Positions 36,818 to 46,474 of a stretch of 64,000 nucleotides of DNA are shown one piece after another. Each line of letters starts with the position of its first letter. The first letter of the stretch is position 1. Position numbers and translations under genes: made by a program. The stretch lies in the NCBI GenBank assembly GCA_002480495.1, contig DLCG01000004.1, forward strand, positions 160,989-224,988, given 5' to 3'. The notes beneath the pieces were generated by a model. The model saw only the letters and a list, made by a program, of their open reading frames with translations. It was not told the DNA's origin and did not search any database. This DNA is from Rhodobiaceae bacterium UBA7804. Its GTDB lineage: Bacteria; Pseudomonadota; Alphaproteobacteria; Parvibaculales; Parvibaculaceae.

Positions 36818-38425
36818 TCACAGAGTAATGGTCTTGGGCCGGCGGCGGCGCAGCCAGACCGAAACCATGTAGCGATTGACAGTGAAGGCCGTGAAGACCG
36901 AGGTGACGATGCCGATGGCAAGCGTGACCGCAAAACCGCGCACCGGCCCCGAACCCATCTGGAACAGGATCGCCGCCGAAATGAGTGTCGTGATGTTCGC
37001 ATCCAGAATGGAGGAAAGCGCGCGGTTGTAGCCTGCCTCGATGGCGGGGATAGGCCCCTTCCCCGCGGCGACTTCTTCTCTTATTCGCTCATAGATAAGC
37101 ACATTCGCATCCACCGCCATGCCGATTGTGAGCACGATGCCTGCAATGCCGGGGAGCGTCAGCGTCGCCTGCAATACCGACAGAACGGCGAAGATCATCG
37201 CGATATTCAGGATCAGCGCAATGTTCGCCAGGACGCCGAAGAAGCCATAGCTTGCGATCATGAAGGCAACGACCGCAATCGAGCCGATGATGGCTGCAAC
37301 CTCGCCCGCGCGAATGGAGTCCGCGCCGAGACCCGGACCGACCGTCCGCTCCTCGAGAACGGTGATGGCGACGGGTAGTGCCCCCGAACGCAGCAGGATC
37401 GCGAGGTTGTTCGCCTCCTGCACGGTGAAGTTACCGCTGATCTGACCTTGTCCGCCCATGATCGGTTCACGGATCACGGGCGCGCTGATCACCTCATTGT
37501 CGAGCACGATGGCGAATGGCCGCCCAACATTGTCCCTCGTGACTTCGCCGAACTGGCGCGCACCGGTCGAGTCGAACTTGAAGTTCACAACGGGCTGCCC
37601 GTTCTGCTGATCAAAGCCAGGCTGCGCATCGGTGAGGCGGTCACCGCCGACCATGATGCGGCGTTCGACCAGCACGGGGGCCTTGGGTTCGTCGGCGGTA
37701 TAAAGCAACTCGGTTCCGGCAGGCACAGTCCGCGTCGCAAGTGCCTGCTGACCGGACATTGCATTGCTGACGAGCCGGAAATTCATCTTTGCCGTCTTGC
37801 CGAGCAGCGCCTTCAGTTGGCGAGGATCATCGAGGCCAGGTACCTGCACAAGAATGCGATCCACACCCTGCTGCTGGATGACGGGTTCGGTCGTGCCCAG
37901 CTCGTCGATACGGCGGCGGACGATCTCGATGGATTGCTGCACGGCGGATTGCACGCGTGCGCGTTTTGCCGCCTCGCTGAGACCGATCGAAACGGTCTGT
38001 CCTTCGACGTCGATGAGCAGGTCGCGCTCGGGCAAGGCCGAGAACTGGTTGCCGGCGACGACAGAAGACAGTCCGTCTATCGCCTCTCTTGCCCTTTCGG
38101 CGTCCGCGGCATTGGTGATGTTGACCACCACCTGACCGTTGTGAATGCCGAGCCCCGTATAGGGAATGCTCTCATCGCGCAGTTCGCTGCGCACCTCGTT
38201 CACAAGATCCTGCAGGCGTTCGCGCACGAGTGCATCGGTTTCGAGACCGAGCAGCAGATAGGAACCGCCCCGGAGATCGAGCCCCAGATTGATCTGCTGG
38301 TTCGGCAGCCAGTCCGGCACGTCGTTGAGCTGCGACTTCGGAATGAAGTTCGGCGCCGTGTAGACAAGCCCCGCGATGCAGAGCACGTAGATAAGAACGA
38401 TCTTCCAGCGGTCGAAGTGCAGCAT
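36818..38425 (-). CDS. secD: Protein translocase subunit SecD
   Basis: 535 residues. N-terminal membrane span, large periplasmic domain (P1 head and base; starts INLGLDLRGGSYLLL), then six C-terminal spans with GMAVDANVLIYERIREEV. The LGLDLRGG and DANVLIYERIRE motifs are characteristic of SecD. Works with SecF in proton-driven export. The secD start is 38 bp after the yajC stop, in one operon. Confidence 0.97.
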   Translation of the reverse strand: MLHFDRWKIVLIYVLCIAGLVYTAPNFIPKSQLNDVPDWLPNQQINLGLDLRGGSYLLLGLETDALVRERLQDLVNEVRSELRDESIPYTGLGIHNGQVVVNITNAADAERAREAIDGLSSVVAGNQFSALPERDLLIDVEGQTVSIGLSEAAKRARVQSAVQQSIEIVRRRIDELGTTEPVIQQQGVDRILVQVPGLDDPRQLKALLGKTAKMNFRLVSNAMSGQQALATRTVPAGTELLYTADEPKAPVLVERRIMVGGDRLTDAQPGFDQQNGQPVVNFKFDSTGARQFGEVTRDNVGRPFAIVLDNEVISAPVIREPIMGGQGQISGNFTVQEANNLAILLRSGALPVAITVLEERTVGPGLGADSIRAGEVAAIIGSIAVVAFMIASYGFFGVLANIALILNIAMIFAVLSVLQATLTLPGIAGIVLTIGMAVDANVLIYERIREEVAAGKGPIPAIEAGYNRALSSILDANITTLISAAILFQMGSGPVRGFAVTLAIGIVTSVFTAFTVNRYMVSVWLRRRRPKTITL

Positions 38426-38463
38426 GGCGGATTGCCCCCTCCCGGGCGGCTAAGTCGTTCGTC

Positions 38464-38781
38464 TCAGGACGGGGTATTCGTATTGGCAGGCACAGGCTCG
38501 GACTTCGAGCGCACCTCGCTCAGCGTTCCCTTGACCACGCGAACGCGGACATTCTCCGCGATTTCGACCGTGATTTCCGTTTCATCTACCTTGGTGACCT
38601 TGCCGATGAGGCCGCCAGAGGTGACTACCGTGTCGCCCCGCCGGACATTGGCGACCATTTCGCGATGTTCCTTCACCCGGCGCTGCTGCGGGCGCAACAC
38701 GAGGAAGTACATGATCGCAAAAAGCGCGATAAACGGAAAAAGCTGGATCAGAAATTCCGAAGCGCCGCCGCCTCCACCCAT
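38464..38781 (-). CDS. yajC: Preprotein translocase subunit YajC
   Basis: 105 residues. One membrane span near the N-terminus (IQLFPFIALFAIMYFLVLRPQQRRVKEH) followed by the typical KOW-like cytoplasmic part RRGDTVVTSGGLIGKVTKVDETEITVEIAENVRVRVVKGTLSEV. The RPQQ motif right after the span is diagnostic. First gene of yajC-secD-secF-Mth938, with a promoter candidate about 80 bp upstream. Confidence 0.96.
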   Translation of the reverse strand: MGGGGGASEFLIQLFPFIALFAIMYFLVLRPQQRRVKEHREMVANVRRGDTVVTSGGLIGKVTKVDETEITVEIAENVRVRVVKGTLSEVRSKSEPVPANTNTPS

Positions 38782-38857
38782 CGAAGTCTCCTGTTATGGC
38801 CGTTTGCACGGCGGAACCACTTGCGCGAAGAGGCCGCCTCAGACTGATTTGCGCCGG

Positions 38858-38885
38858 ACTATACCGGCCAGCCGGGCATTTGCAA
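38858..38885 (-). promoter_or_regulatory. Promoter candidate for yajC-secDF
   Basis: On the minus strand, TTGCAA (38880-38885), a 16-bp spacer and TATAGT (38858-38863). Lies 77 bp upstream of the yajC ATG in the divergent gap shared with the DUF815 gene. Confidence 0.4.
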
Positions 38886-38997
38886 ACAAGGCCGCCCGCC
38901 TGACGTGGACGCAGCTAAGTTTTGGGATATACAGGGATTTCCAGAGCCGCCCGTCGGCTCACCTCAAGCCGGCATGCCCATTTGCGAGTACCGCCCG

Positions 38998-39858
38998 ATG
39001 ACCAGTTCCGCGGAAACCTCCGACATTCTGAAGCGCATCGCGGAAGCCCTGGAACGGCTCTCCCCGCCCCCCTCGGCTTCCATATCTCTGGAACAGGCGG
39101 ACGCCTTCGTCTGGAACGCCGAGGCAGGCCGGCTCGATCCCGTGACCGAGGTCGCCCGGGTCGACCTGTCGCTCATCAAGGGTATCGACCGGGTTCGCGA
39201 CATCCTGCTCGACAATACGCGCCGCTTCGCGAAGGGGCTGCCAGCCAACAATGCGCTGCTGTGGGGTGCGCGCGGCATGGGCAAGAGCTCCATGGTGAAG
39301 GCCGCGCATGCGGCCGTGAACGAGGAAACACCCGGCAGCCTCATTCTCATCGAAATCCACCGCGAGGACATCGAAACCCTGCCTCGGCTGATGTCGCAGC
39401 TGCGAGCCCAGGAACGCCGGGCGATCATCTTTTGCGACGATCTTTCCTTCGATCACGACGATACGAGCTACAAGTCGCTAAAGGCCGTGCTGGAAGGCGG
39501 TATCGAGGGACGCCCGAAGAACGTCATCTTCTACGCAACGTCCAACCGCCGCCATCTGATGCCTCGCGACATGATGGAAAACGAGCGTTCGACCGCCATC
39601 AATCCCTCGGAGGCGGTTGAGGAGAAGGTTTCACTTTCAGACCGGTTCGGCCTCTGGCTCGGTTTTCACAATTGCAGCCAGTCCGACTACCTCGACATGA
39701 TCGACGGCTATGTGAAGCATTACGGGCTGAAGATCGATGAGGAGACGCTGAAGGCGGAGGCCATCGAATGGGCCGCGACGCGCGGCTCTCGCTCGGGGCG
39801 CGTCGCCTGGCAGTTCATACAGGATCTCGCCGGACGGCTCGGGCAGACGCTCGGCTAA
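38998..39858 (+). CDS. DUF815 AAA-type ATP-binding protein
   Basis: 286 residues from the ATG at 38998; a longer frame to 38905 lacks a ribosome site and differs from the family start. P-loop GARGMGKSS at about residues 90-98, Walker B in AIIFCDDLSFDHDD, and the family block VIFYATSNRRHLMPRDM. DUF815 proteins are AAA-like ATPases of unknown function. It is the one plus-strand gene inside the otherwise minus-strand cluster running from secF to argS; its TAA stop overlaps the stop of the convergent nlpD gene (shared bases 39855-39858). Confidence 0.85.
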   Translation: MTSSAETSDILKRIAEALERLSPPPSASISLEQADAFVWNAEAGRLDPVTEVARVDLSLIKGIDRVRDILLDNTRRFAKGLPANNALLWGARGMGKSSMVKAAHAAVNEETPGSLILIEIHREDIETLPRLMSQLRAQERRAIIFCDDLSFDHDDTSYKSLKAVLEGGIEGRPKNVIFYATSNRRHLMPRDMMENERSTAINPSEAVEEKVSLSDRFGLWLGFHNCSQSDYLDMIDGYVKHYGLKIDEETLKAEAIEWAATRGSRSGRVAWQFIQDLAGRLGQTLG

Positions 39859-40859
39859 CGGCCAATCACGGTCTGCGGGTCGATTGCCTTGGCACCCTGC
39901 CGGACCTCGAAATGGACTTGCGGGGTCACGACGCTGCCGGTGTTTCCAGCCAGCGAAATAGTCTGCCCGCGAACCACCGTGTCGCCCCGCTTTACCAGCA
40001 GCTTGCTGTTATGGGCATAGGCCGTCATCCAGCCGTTGTCGTGACGGACCAGCAGCAGGTTGCCATAGCCCTTGAGTTCATTGCCTGAATAGGCAACCAC
40101 GCCGCTCTGGGCCGCCCTCACAGGAGTTCCCGTTTCCGCAGCGATGTTGATGCCGTCATTGTGCAATCCATTCGCTTTCGGACCATATGTGGAGAGGATT
40201 TTCCCTTCGACCGGCCACATGAAACTTCCCGTCGCGGCTGGCGGAGAAGGCAAAGGCTCCTTGGAGACCGTCGCATTGGTTGCCGTGCGCACCGGCGCGC
40301 CGCCCGCCGGGCGTGCCAGCGGTACGGGCCCTCCGGTCGCAGAGGCAACGGAGGGGCTGGCTGAAGGAGAGGAAGTCCTTGCGGGTTCCCGGCCCGGCAC
40401 TTGCAGCTTCTGACCGACCTTGATCGTGTAGGGCGGCGGAATTCGGTTCAGGCTGGTGAGGGAGGTGACGTCCACATTGTAAAGACGAGAAATGCTGTAG
40501 GCCGTTTCACCGCGCTCAACGACGTGAAACCGTCCGGCGGGAATCTTCAGCCGCTGCCCCACCTCTATCCGATAGGGCGGACGAAGCCCGTTCGCATCGA
40601 TTACCGAGCGAAGGGGAACATCATGTGCACGCGCTATGCTGTAAACAGTGTCGCCGCGCCTGACGACATAGGTTCCTCCGGGAGATACCGTATCTATCGG
40701 GCGCGAAAGCGGCGTACCGCTCGGAGCCCGTCGCGCTCCTTGCTGTTCGTCCCACCATGGCCGGTCGCCGCTTCCGCCGCCGCAGGCCGAGACGAAGCCG
40801 AACAAAACCAGCGCAACCGCCAGCCTCATCCCGCCCCGCATCCGATCGCGCCGCGCCAT
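39855..40859 (-). CDS. nlpD: NlpD-like LysM/LytM lipoprotein
   Basis: 334 residues. Lipoprotein signal with lipobox VSAC (Cys26), two LysM peptidoglycan-binding domains (about 63-107 and 110-155), a Ser/Pro-rich linker, and a LytM/M23 domain (about 213-330). The metal ligands of an active M23 enzyme are missing: the HxGxD position reads NDGIN (234-238), and the first His of HxH is Gln314. That matches NlpD, which activates amidases in septum splitting rather than cutting itself. It follows pcm by 27 bp in the surE-pcm-nlpD order also found in E. coli. Confidence 0.88.
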   Translation of the reverse strand: MARRDRMRGGMRLAVALVLFGFVSACGGGSGDRPWWDEQQGARRAPSGTPLSRPIDTVSPGGTYVVRRGDTVYSIARAHDVPLRSVIDANGLRPPYRIEVGQRLKIPAGRFHVVERGETAYSISRLYNVDVTSLTSLNRIPPPYTIKVGQKLQVPGREPARTSSPSASPSVASATGGPVPLARPAGGAPVRTATNATVSKEPLPSPPAATGSFMWPVEGKILSTYGPKANGLHNDGINIAAETGTPVRAAQSGVVAYSGNELKGYGNLLLVRHDNGWMTAYAHNSKLLVKRGDTVVRGQTISLAGNTGSVVTPQVHFEVRQGAKAIDPQTVIGR

Positions 40860-40886
40860 CCGCTGCCTCCGCGTCCCGGCTCCCGC

Positions 40887-41555
40887 TCAGGACTCCTTTG
40901 CCACACCTTCCACAAGCGGCACGAAACGCACCGGCAGAAGTTCCTCGCGTTTCACACCATCCCCCGTCCGTTCGATCCGTACAAGCTTCTGCTCGCCCCG
41001 GCTACCTGAAATGGCAACGGGAACAACCATCAATCCGCCTTCCTTCAACTGATCGACGAGAGTCTGAGGCACTGCGGGGGCGGCCGCCGTGACGATGATT
41101 CGGTCGAATGGCGCCTGTTCCGGCCATCCCTTCGCACCATCGCCGACCTTTGCCGTAATGTTGTGAAGGCGAAGATCCTCGAAGCGTTTCAAGGCATCGT
41201 TGAGAAGCGTCCGGTACCGCTCGATCGTATAGACGCGCCGGCAAAGCTTCGCGAGAACGGCTGCCTGATAGCCAGACCCAGTACCGACCTCCAGCACCTT
41301 CATCCGTTCACCGACGCGGAGCTGCTCGGTCATGTAGGCGACGATATAGGGTTGGCTGATTGTCTGCCCGCACTCGATAGGCAGCGCATGATCCTCGTAG
41401 GCCTGCTTTCGAAAGCTACCCGGTATGAACTTTTCGCGCGGCACGCGTTCGATCGCCGAGAGCACGCGATTATCGCGGATGCCCTGGCGCCTCAGCCCCA
41501 TGATGAGTTCGATCTTCTCGTGCCCGATTTCGTCCATGGGCGTGTCTTCGTTCAT
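40887..41555 (-). CDS. pcm: Protein-L-isoaspartate O-methyltransferase
   Basis: 222 residues. Methylates isoaspartyl residues with SAM so that damaged proteins can be repaired. Typical motifs are VPREKFIPGSFRKQAYEDHALPIECGQTISQPYIVAYM and the SAM-binding loop VLEVGTGSGYQAAVLAKL, followed by VGDGAKGWPEQAPFDRIIVTAAAP. It starts 11 bp after surE and precedes nlpD; this three-gene order is conserved from gammaproteobacteria. Confidence 0.96.
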   Translation of the reverse strand: MNEDTPMDEIGHEKIELIMGLRRQGIRDNRVLSAIERVPREKFIPGSFRKQAYEDHALPIECGQTISQPYIVAYMTEQLRVGERMKVLEVGTGSGYQAAVLAKLCRRVYTIERYRTLLNDALKRFEDLRLHNITAKVGDGAKGWPEQAPFDRIIVTAAAPAVPQTLVDQLKEGGLMVVPVAISGSRGEQKLVRIERTGDGVKREELLPVRFVPLVEGVAKES

Positions 41556-41566
41556 GGGCGCGACAA

Positions 41567-42391
41567 TCAGGGCTTTCGGCGCTTCACCGGACCCTCAAGC
41601 GAGCCAAGCGCCGCACTGAGGGCCTTTGATGTTCGCTGATGGGTGAGATCCATGTGAAGCGGCGTAATCGAGATGCGGCCCTCATAAATGGCCCGCAGAT
41701 CCGTTCCCTGCGGCGGGTTGCTGAGGATGCGTTCGAAGCCGAGCCAGTAATAGGGATTGTTGCGCGCGTCGATCCGCTCTTCGACGCGAACAAGCGACTG
41801 ATCGCGCTTGCCTTGCCGGGTGACCTCGATGCCCGTAACCGAACCGGGCACGACATCCGGAAAATTGATGTTGATGAGTATCTCTTCGGGCCATCCGGCA
41901 GCGATGAGCTTTTTCAGAATGTCGGGGGCGAAATGCTCCGCCGTCGCCCATTTGACCTTGGACTGGCCTGAAAAGCCGAAAGCCTGGCTGAGCGCTATGG
42001 ATGGGATGCCGAGCTGCGTGCCTTCCATCGCGGCGGCAATCGTTCCCGAATAGGTCACATCGTCGGCAATGTTCTGCCCCCGGTTGACGCCGGAAAGAAC
42101 GAGATCCGGTTCGTCTTCCTTCATGATGTGCCGGACTGCCATCAGAACGCAGTCGGATGGCGTGCCGCGCACCGCATAGCGCTTCGCGTTCATCTTGCGA
42201 ACGCGCAGGGGATTTGCGAGCGAAAGCGAATGAGCCGAGCCGCTTTGCTCTTCTTCCGGAGCCACGACCCAGACATCCTTGCTGAGCTTGCGCGCGATTT
42301 TCTCCAGCACCTTGAGGCCCGGCGCGTGAATGCCGTCGTCATTGGTGACGAGAATGCGAAGCTGGCCCGTGCCGCTCTTGCCCTTAGCCAT
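41567..42391 (-). CDS. surE: 5'/3'-nucleotidase SurE
   Basis: About 274 residues. Metal-dependent phosphatase of nucleoside monophosphates and short polyphosphates. Hallmarks: [14 protein letters not shown] near the start with the metal-binding aspartates, [12 protein letters not shown], and [28 protein letters not shown] prefer the ATG at 42391, which overlaps the serS stop by 8 bp; an upstream TTG at 42400 lies only 3 bp from the GGAGG site and is less likely. Coupled to serS above and pcm below. Confidence 0.95.
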   Translation of the reverse strand: MAKGKSGTGQLRILVTNDDGIHAPGLKVLEKIARKLSKDVWVVAPEEEQSGSAHSLSLANPLRVRKMNAKRYAVRGTPSDCVLMAVRHIMKEDEPDLVLSGVNRGQNIADDVTYSGTIAAAMEGTQLGIPSIALSQAFGFSGQSKVKWATAEHFAPDILKKLIAAGWPEEILININFPDVVPGSVTGIEVTRQGKRDQSLVRVEERIDARNNPYYWLGFERILSNPPQGTDLRAIYEGRISITPLHMDLTHQRTSKALSAALGSLEGPVKRRKP

Positions 42392-43691
42392 GTGGCGCAA
42401 TGACCTCCAGCCCGCCCATATAAGGCTTCAGCACATCCGGAACGGCAATGGAGCCGTCTTCCTGCTGATAGTTTTCCATCACGGCGATGAGCGTGCGCCC
42501 GACCGCGAGCCCTGAACCGTTCAGCGTATGCACGAAGCGCGTATTCTTCTCGCCCTTCGGCCGGTAACGCGCATTCATGCGCCGTGCCTGGAAATCGCCG
42601 CAGACGGAGCAGGAGGAAATCTCGCGATAGGCCTTCTGGCCCGGCAGCCAGACCTCGATGTCATAGGTCTTGCGCGAGGCGAAGCCCATGTCGCCGGTCG
42701 AAAGCGTCATCACCCGGTAGTGAAGATCGAGGCGCTTCAGCACTTCCTCAGCGCAGGCAACCATCCGCTCATGCTCGGCAAGCGAGGCTTCCGGTGTCGT
42801 TATCGAGACGAGTTCGACTTTCGAGAACTGATGCTGCCGGATCATGCCGCGCGTATCGCGGCCTGCCGCGCCCGCTTCCGCACGGAAACAGGCGGTGTAG
42901 GCCGTGAAGCGCCTGGGCAGCTCTTCCTCGGAAAGGATGCTCTCGCGCACAAGGTTCGTCAGCGGCACTTCGGCGGTCGGGATCAGCCAGTATTTCTCCT
43001 GATCGTCCCGCGCCTCGCCCTTGAAGGTCGCGAACTGATCGTCAGCGAACTTCGGCAACTGGGCCGTTCCGAACATGGCGTCGTCGCGCACCATGAGCGG
43101 CGGCATGACTTCCTCATAACCGAACTCCGATGTGTGGAGGTCGACCATGAAATTGCCGATGGCCCGCTCGAGCCGGGCAAGCGGCCCCTTCAGCACCGTG
43201 AAGCGGGCGCCGGAGAGCTTCGCCGCCGTCTCGAAGTCCATCAGGCCAAGCGCCTCACCGAGGTCGAAATGCTCCTTCGCCTCGAAATTCATCTCACGCG
43301 CGCTGCCATGGGTGTGATGCACCACATTGGCACTCTCGTCGGGACCGACCGGCACGTCATCGAGCGGGATATTCGGGATAGAGGCGAGCGCGGCCTGAAG
43401 CTCGGCATTCACCGCCCGTTCCTCCTCCTCACCGGCCTGAATGCGGCTCTTGAGGGAAGAGACCTCGTCCATCAGTTTCTGCGCGAGTTCCTCGTCCTTC
43501 TTCGCCTTCGCCTGACCGATCTGCTTTGAGGCGTCGTTACGGGCCTGCTGCATTTCCTGCAGCGAAGTGATGATCTTGCGGCGCCGATCGTCGATTTCCA
43601 GAAGACGGCCAGATTGAGGATCGAGCCCACGCTTCGCGAGCCCCGCATCGAATGCCTCAGCGTCATCGCGAATAGCCTTGATGTCGAACAT
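42384..43691 (-). CDS. serS: Seryl-tRNA synthetase
   Basis: 435 residues. Class II synthetase. The N-terminal coiled coil that grips the tRNA-Ser variable arm covers about residues 25-105. Class II motifs: motif 2 with [24 protein letters not shown], and motif 3 at the end with [20 protein letters not shown]. It lies between tatC upstream (139-bp gap) and surE downstream, which it overlaps. Confidence 0.97.
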   Translation of the reverse strand: MFDIKAIRDDAEAFDAGLAKRGLDPQSGRLLEIDDRRRKIITSLQEMQQARNDASKQIGQAKAKKDEELAQKLMDEVSSLKSRIQAGEEEERAVNAELQAALASIPNIPLDDVPVGPDESANVVHHTHGSAREMNFEAKEHFDLGEALGLMDFETAAKLSGARFTVLKGPLARLERAIGNFMVDLHTSEFGYEEVMPPLMVRDDAMFGTAQLPKFADDQFATFKGEARDDQEKYWLIPTAEVPLTNLVRESILSEEELPRRFTAYTACFRAEAGAAGRDTRGMIRQHQFSKVELVSITTPEASLAEHERMVACAEEVLKRLDLHYRVMTLSTGDMGFASRKTYDIEVWLPGQKAYREISSCSVCGDFQARRMNARYRPKGEKNTRFVHTLNGSGLAVGRTLIAVMENYQQEDGSIAVPDVLKPYMGGLEVIAPHG

Positions 43692-43830
43692 GACACCCCG
43701 AAGGTGAATGAGATTTTCCGGAACGCCGGAGCGTGAAGAACAGCCGAATCAGCCGCAAATCGCCCCGTCCGCTTGTTGCGCACTGTATACGCGGAAGGGC
43801 CGGAAGCGTCCAGACAAGGCCCGAAAAGCC

Positions 43831-44655
43831 TCAGCTTTCGGCTTGCTCCTCGGCATCCTCGGCTTCGGCCTCGGCGTGTTTCTTCTCGGTCCAGGAGACG
43901 GCAAAGATCGAAAGCTCATAAAGGAGGAGCGTCGGCACCCCGAGTGCAATCTGGCTGAAGAAGTCTGGCGGGGTGAGGAAAGCCGCCACCGCGAAGATGA
44001 TGACGATGGCAAAACGCCGGCCCTTTCTGAGTTGAGCCGAATTCACGATCCCCGCCCGGGCGAGCAGCGTCAGTATGACAGGCAGCTGAAAGCAGATCCC
44101 GAAAGCGAGAATGAAGGCCGTCACGAGGTTGAGATACTCGCTGACCCGGGGCAGCAACTCGATGGTTGCCTCTCCCGCCCCGCCAGTCTGCTGCATGCTC
44201 ATGAAAAAATTGAGCGTAATCGGCAACGCCGCGAAATAGACCAGCGCGGCACCGGAAAGAAACAGGATCGGCGTGGCAATGAGGTAGGGGATGAAGGCAC
44301 CCCGCTCATGCTTGTAGAGGCCCGGCGCAACGAACATGTAGACCTGCGCCGCGATGATGGGGAAGGCGATGAAGATCGCCCCGAACATCGAGAGCTTGAG
44401 TTGCGTCAGGAAGAACTCCTGCGGCGCAGTATAGATGAGATGCGCACCCCCGTCGGATGCGACAATCCGGTTATAGGGCTCGACAAGCAGATTGAAGATG
44501 TCCTTGGCGAAGAAGAAGCAGATGCCGAAGCCAACAGCGAAAGCCAGCAAGACTTTGATGAGCCGGGAACGCAACTCGATCAGGTGATCGAGCAGCGGTG
44601 CCCGCGAAGCTTCGATTTCATCTTCGGGATTTGGGTCGACGGAAGAGGCGCTCAT
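43831..44655 (-). CDS. tatC: Sec-independent translocase TatC
   Basis: 274 residues with six predicted spans. TatC is the receptor for twin-arginine signals. Hallmarks: APLLDHLIELRSRLIKVLLAF at the start and FMSMQQTGGAGEATIELLPRVSEYLNLVTAFILAFGICFQLPVIL near the middle. Acidic tail. Its start overlaps the tatB stop by 4 bp. At least one Tat substrate (PhoD) is encoded in this window. Confidence 0.97.
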   Translation of the reverse strand: MSASSVDPNPEDEIEASRAPLLDHLIELRSRLIKVLLAFAVGFGICFFFAKDIFNLLVEPYNRIVASDGGAHLIYTAPQEFFLTQLKLSMFGAIFIAFPIIAAQVYMFVAPGLYKHERGAFIPYLIATPILFLSGAALVYFAALPITLNFFMSMQQTGGAGEATIELLPRVSEYLNLVTAFILAFGICFQLPVILTLLARAGIVNSAQLRKGRRFAIVIIFAVAAFLTPPDFFSQIALGVPTLLLYELSIFAVSWTEKKHAEAEAEDAEEQAES

Positions 44656-45122
44656 TCACCTTCCCGCTTCGTCTGAGCGCCCTGACCTACCGATGGAGGC
44701 GCCTCGTGACCGAAGGCCTCCACAGCCTCCGCCTCGCGTATTGAGTCCGCAATGCCGTCCGAAAGTCCGCTGGTATCCAGAGGTGCGGCCCGCTCCTCCT
44801 CCGCCTTCGCCGCGGACGCGACCGCCGCTTCGGCGCCCGCGCCACCGCCACCGATCTTCACCGGCTTGTCTATTTCGCGCTGAAGAGCTCGCATGGGTTC
44901 GGCCACCTGGCCCTTGAGAGCTGACACCTCCTTGCGGAGTTCGTCGAGCTCGGACTCGCGTGCCAGATCCTCGAACGAGCTCTGGAATTCGCGCGCCATG
45001 GCCCTGACCTTGGCAACATATTGCCCAGCGGTGCGCATCATCCGCGGCAGGTCCTTCGGACCCACGAAGACGATGGCTATGACCACAAGGGCCAGAAGTT
45101 CCGACCATCCGATATCGAACAT
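44652..45122 (-). CDS. tatB: Sec-independent translocase TatB
   Basis: 156 residues from the ATG at 45122 (ribosome site AGGA); a longer frame starts at 45152 but adds residues before the conserved MFDIGWSELL. One N-terminal span (LLALVVIAIVFVGPKDLPRMM), an amphipathic helix and a long charged, Ala-rich tail. TatB sits with TatC in the signal-receptor complex. 69 bp after tatA. Confidence 0.95.
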   Translation of the reverse strand: MFDIGWSELLALVVIAIVFVGPKDLPRMMRTAGQYVAKVRAMAREFQSSFEDLARESELDELRKEVSALKGQVAEPMRALQREIDKPVKIGGGGAGAEAAVASAAKAEEERAAPLDTSGLSDGIADSIREAEAVEAFGHEAPPSVGQGAQTKREGE

Positions 45123-45191
45123 TTGAGGTCCTGAAACGCCTCTGCCCGGCACCTCACGCGAGATGCCTCATGCGCGGCCGGTCCCAGACTG

Positions 45192-45419
45192 TCAGCCGTG
45201 GGAGGCCTTGTTCTTCTCCGAGCTTTCCTCGCGGGCGACGGTCGCATCGATCGTCTTGGGCTCGGGTTGCGCCGACTTGACCTCGTCTTCGTCGGAAAGC
45301 CCCTTCTTGAAGCTACGGATACCCTTAGCGACATCGCCCATCATGTCCGAAATCTTGCCTCTGCCGAACAGCAGCACGATCAGGACGAGGACAATCAGAA
45401 TTTGTGTCCAACCCGGCAT
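45192..45419 (-). CDS. tatA: Sec-independent translocase TatA
   Basis: 75 residues from the ATG at 45419, with GGAGA at about 7 bp; the open frame extends upstream without support. The protein begins [38 protein letters not shown]: one short span, the FGRGK hinge and an amphipathic helix, then a charged tail. TatA oligomers form the pore. The 206 bp upstream to scpB hold no gene, so this is likely where the tatABC promoter lies. Confidence 0.95.
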   Translation of the reverse strand: MPGWTQILIVLVLIVLLFGRGKISDMMGDVAKGIRSFKKGLSDEDEVKSAQPEPKTIDATVAREESSEKNKASHG

Positions 45420-45625
45420 TTCTGTCTCCAACGGCGGTGAGCCCCGCCTTGCTCGAAGTAAAGCACTGTCGACTGTCAATATGGGCATTCCGAGCCCAAA
45501 TTGCGACACCAAACCCGCGCATCGCAACGGCAGAGGCATCAAATCGGCATATTAACCAAGCACCGTAACCATCTGAAAGCAGGTCGAATTACACCCCGGC
45601 TTCAGATTGTGGATGAAGACTGCGA

Positions 45626-46474
45626 TCAGTCCCCATCGCCCTTTTCCTGCGCCAGATGATCGTCAAGCGCGGCGCCGTATTCCTCTGCGCCCTCATCGTC
45701 GAACTCGCCATCACCCTCGCCGCCCGTGTCGGACGGTGTCGGAATGTCGAAACCGGGCGGCAGCCTTCCATCGAGAAGACCGGCAGCCTTGAGCTCGTCG
45801 AGCCCGGGCAGATCCCCGACATTCTCAAGGCCGAAATGGATGAGAAAATCTTCAGTGGTGCCATAGGTCACCGGCCGGCCCGGCGTCCTCTTGCGCCCCC
45901 TGAGACGGACCCAGCCGGTCTCCATAAGCACATCGAGCGTGCCCTTGGACACCGACACGCCCCGGATCTCCTCGATCTCAGCCCTGGTGACGGGTTGGTG
46001 GTAGGCGATGATGGCAAGCGTTTCCATCGCCGCTCGGGACAGGCGCTTCTGCTCAACGGCCTCCCGCTCCATGAGAAAGGAAAGGTCGTCCGCCGTCCGG
46101 AACATCCACTTGTTCGCGATACGAACGAGATTTACGCCCCGGCTTTCATAAGTTTTCTGAAGATCTTCGATGACAGCCCCCACATCCGCGCCCTCCGGCA
46201 GGCGCGCCGCAAGGCTGTCGATGTCGAGCGGCTCGGCCGCCGCGAAAAGCAGCGCCTCCGCCATCCGCATCAGTTGAGCATGCTCGGTCGCATTGACGGG
46301 AAATTTGACGACATTCTCCGCCGCCTCTTCCTCTGCCTCACCCGCCTCCGGTGCGTCTTCCTCGCCGGAGATGTCGCCCTCGGGCGTCTCTTCGCCGTTC
46401 TGCTCCGGTTCCTGCTCGTCGGCTGCCATTTCGATGTCGCTTTCGGCTTCGCTCAGGGTCGTCTCGTCGGTCAT
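45626..46474 (-). CDS. scpB: Segregation and condensation protein B
   Basis: 282 residues. ScpB is a kleisin-interacting winged-helix protein that works with SMC and ScpA in chromosome compaction. Two winged-helix units carry the family blocks MAEALLFAAAEPL, AAMETLAIIAYHQPVTRAEIEEIRGVS and PVTYGTTEDFLIHFGLENV. The N-terminal 60 residues and C-terminal 50 residues are acidic and low in complexity. Its start overlaps the scpA stop (ATGA). Confidence 0.94.
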   Translation of the reverse strand: MTDETTLSEAESDIEMAADEQEPEQNGEETPEGDISGEEDAPEAGEAEEEAAENVVKFPVNATEHAQLMRMAEALLFAAAEPLDIDSLAARLPEGADVGAVIEDLQKTYESRGVNLVRIANKWMFRTADDLSFLMEREAVEQKRLSRAAMETLAIIAYHQPVTRAEIEEIRGVSVSKGTLDVLMETGWVRLRGRKRTPGRPVTYGTTEDFLIHFGLENVGDLPGLDELKAAGLLDGRLPPGFDIPTPSDTGGEGDGEFDDEGAEEYGAALDDHLAQEKGDGD

